From: Opitutia bacterium UBA3151 | GTDB lineage: Bacteria; Verrucomicrobiota; Verrucomicrobiia; Opitutales; Seribacteraceae | DNA length: 15,608 nt | Direction: 5' to 3' | Assembly (NCBI GenBank): GCA_002364975.1 | Contig: DEYT01000071.1 | Location: forward strand, 1 to 15,608 | Part shown: positions 14,122 through 15,608 of the stretch, in pieces | How positions within the stretch are numbered: position 1 is the first letter of the stretch | Layout of the letters: the number at the start of each line of letters is the position of its first letter | Notes under the pieces: generated by a model | Database searches by the model: none | What the model was told of the DNA's origin: nothing | What the model saw: only the letters and a program-made list of their open reading frames with translations | Position numbers and translations under genes: made by a program

Positions 14122-15405
14122 ATGATCAACCGCCGCTCCTTCCTCAAGCAAGGCTCGCTCGCCTCCGCCCCCTTTATTCTTCCGTCCCATATCTGGTCTG
14201 CAAAAGGGGACGAATCTCCAAACAGTCGGATCAATGTTGCCATTATTGGACCCGGTAAGATGGGGCGTGGTCATGCCCACAAATTGGTCCGTAACCCTCG
14301 CACACAAGTTACTGGTTTTGCTGAAATCGCCGAGGTTCGCACCCAGCACACCAAGGAACTAATCGAGAGGCACTACGCCAAGTACACCCCGTCCGGGACT
14401 TGGAGAGGATTGACCATCACCAAGGACTACCTCGAATTGCTCGAAGAAAAGTCACTCGATGCCGTCCTCATTGCCACCCCGGATCACTGGCACGGTGAAC
14501 CCACTATTCGAGCTGCCCGTGCTAAAAAGCATGTTTACTGCGAAAAACCGATTTCACTAACCATCAAGGAAGGACGGGCCATGGCTGATGCAGTCAAAGA
14601 AAACAAGGTGGTCTTTCAGACCGGCAGCCAACAACGCACCGAATACGGAGGCAAATTTCGGCGCACCGTAGAACTGGTTCGCAGCGGTGCCATCGGGGAA
14701 CTCAAGCAAGTCCGGGTATGTGTGGGCACCTCCCCCATACCCTGCGACCTGCCCACCGAAACCGTGCCCGAGGGCATCGATTGGGATGCTTGGCAAGGCC
14801 CAGCACCCCAAAGGGGATTCAACAAGATTCTTTGTCCCGATGATGTCCATAACCACTTCCCGAAATGGAGACTTTACCGCGAGTACTGCAACGGCATGCT
14901 CGCTGACATGGGGGCTCATCATTTTGACATCGGGCAATGGGGTATGGATGCCGACTATACCGGACCGGTTAAAATAATCCCCCCTGAAAAAGGCGACCTC
15001 GAGCTTCGCATGATCTATGCAAATGGGATTGAAGTCATCCATGGGCGTACCCCGGATTGGGCAGGTGGCACCATTTTTTACGGAACCGATGGCACTATCT
15101 CAGTCAACCGCGGTCCCTGGGAATCTGATCCCGAGAGCCTCCTTGAGGAATACGAAACCACCGTTAAGATACACCAACCCAAAAACCATCACGATGACTG
15201 GATTGATTGCATCCACTCGGGGGAACCACCGATGGCCCATGTAGAGGCCGGGCACCGTACCGCCAGCCTATGCCAGTTATGTAATATTGGATATGAATTA
15301 CGACGGGAACTCACCTGGGATCCGAAAAAAGAAAAATTCGTGGGTGATGAGGAAGCCAATAAACTCACGGATCGTAAACGTCGTAAAAAGTGGTACCGGG
15401 TTTAA
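14122..15405 (+). CDS. Tat-exported Gfo/Idh/MocA-family oxidoreductase
   Basis: From ATG 14122 this is a 427-aa protein beginning MINRRSFLKQGSLASAPFIL, a twin-arginine signal (NRRSFLK), so export to the periplasm is expected. An ATG at 14086 would add 12 residues and lies in a hairpin; the shorter form puts the RR pair at positions 4-5, as is usual. A Rossmann domain follows, with VAIIGPGKMGRGHAHKL (39-55), then ATPDHWHGEP (118-127), the catalytic EKP motif in YCEKPIS (139-145) and the C-terminal domain with LADMGAHHFDIGQWGMD (260-276). Such proteins are NAD(P)-dependent dehydrogenases or related redox enzymes acting on sugars, inositols or their derivatives. The substrate cannot be read from sequence. 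GC content is clearly above that of the neighbouring genes. No Shine-Dalgarno is visible. Confidence 0.9.
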   Translation: MINRRSFLKQGSLASAPFILPSHIWSAKGDESPNSRINVAIIGPGKMGRGHAHKLVRNPRTQVTGFAEIAEVRTQHTKELIERHYAKYTPSGTWRGLTITKDYLELLEEKSLDAVLIATPDHWHGEPTIRAARAKKHVYCEKPISLTIKEGRAMADAVKENKVVFQTGSQQRTEYGGKFRRTVELVRSGAIGELKQVRVCVGTSPIPCDLPTETVPEGIDWDAWQGPAPQRGFNKILCPDDVHNHFPKWRLYREYCNGMLADMGAHHFDIGQWGMDADYTGPVKIIPPEKGDLELRMIYANGIEVIHGRTPDWAGGTIFYGTDGTISVNRGPWESDPESLLEEYETTVKIHQPKNHHDDWIDCIHSGEPPMAHVEAGHRTASLCQLCNIGYELRRELTWDPKKEKFVGDEEANKLTDRKRRKKWYRV

Positions 15406-15563
15406 CCCTCAACCTGTTCTCTTCTTCAGACTTAGAAACCTATCTGTGATGCTCGTGATTCCAGATCTCTTTTTGCGGTTCGTTTTACATTCCAGCATCT
15501 ATAAAATTTGATAAAACTCGAGGGTTGCCAAACCTAAAGCACTACCTCATCTTATTGCCTTAT
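15406..15563. other. 158-bp intergenic gap before the tRNA
   Basis: No credible open frame, terminator or repeat is seen. TATAAAAT near 15501-15508 could be a -10 box for the tRNA, but no well-placed -35 accompanies it. Confidence 0.25.
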
Positions 15564-15608
15564 GCCCGGATGGCGGAATTGGTAGACGCGCTGGATTCAA
15601 AATCCAGT
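15564..15608 (+). tRNA. tRNA-Leu (CAA anticodon), 3' part cut off
   Basis: The acceptor 5' strand GCCCGGA (15564-15570) is followed by TG, a D-arm with GCGGAATTGGTAGACGCGC as in class II leucine tRNAs, and the anticodon stem CTGGA/TCCAG enclosing loop TTCAAAA. The anticodon CAA is at 15598-15600. The window ends one base after the anticodon stem, so the variable arm, T-arm and acceptor 3' strand are missing. Similarity to known bacterial tRNA-Leu(CAA) across this half is strong. Confidence 0.93.

Noticed and set aside
14557..15042. A 161-codon open frame on the minus strand inside the oxidoreductase gene
   Set aside because: It is antisense to a well-supported gene with Rossmann and EKP motifs and shows no recognisable domain; GC-rich codons make such shadows common.
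1..15608. Search for CRISPR arrays, insertion sequences, phage genes or restriction systems
   Set aside because: No direct-repeat array, transposase or inverted-repeat ends, integrase or restriction/defence domains were recognised by eye.

Overview
The window looks like bacterial chromosome, most plausibly from a Verrucomicrobiota (Opitutia-like) member of the PVC group. That placement is an inference from gene content: a rearranged type II secretion locus, a Tat-exported Gfo/Idh/MocA oxidoreductase of a kind abundant in PVC bacteria, and a PTS-EIIA/diadenylate-cyclase fusion. No rRNA or other phylogenetic marker is present to confirm it. Most of the window is moderately AT-rich. The last protein gene is visibly richer in GC.

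Positions 1-11172 (minus strand) hold one tightly packed type II secretion system (T2SS) operon, read from right to left: gspG, gspH, gspI, gspJ, gspK, a gspL-like gene, a gspM/pilO-like gene, gspD (secretin), a small gspC/pilP-like gene, gspE (ATPase) and gspF (cut by the window edge). Most junctions overlap by 1-4 nt (ATGA, TAGTG, TTGA), which implies translational coupling. The five pseudopilins, inner-membrane assembly proteins, secretin, ATPase and platform protein are all there; no prepilin peptidase is seen. The order G-H-I-J-K-L-M-D-C-E-F differs from the classical C-D-E-F-G-H-I-J-K-L-M. The ATPase carries a complete two-component receiver domain inserted within its N-terminal domain.

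Positions 11173-11282 are a 110-bp divergent intergenic region. To its right, on the plus strand, are nuoA (complex I subunit, without nuoB beside it), a 451-aa protein joining a PTS EIIA domain to a DacZ-like diadenylate cyclase, nadD and rsfS. The last three are closely spaced and are probably one operon linking c-di-AMP signalling, NAD synthesis and ribosome silencing. A Tat-signal Gfo/Idh/MocA oxidoreductase follows, then a 158-bp gap and the first part of a tRNA-Leu(CAA) that runs off the right edge.

The two most notable items are the receiver domain nested in GspE (possible phospho-control of secretion) and the EIIA-diadenylate cyclase fusion (possible PTS control of c-di-AMP). Both are read directly from domain motifs; their regulatory meaning is inference.
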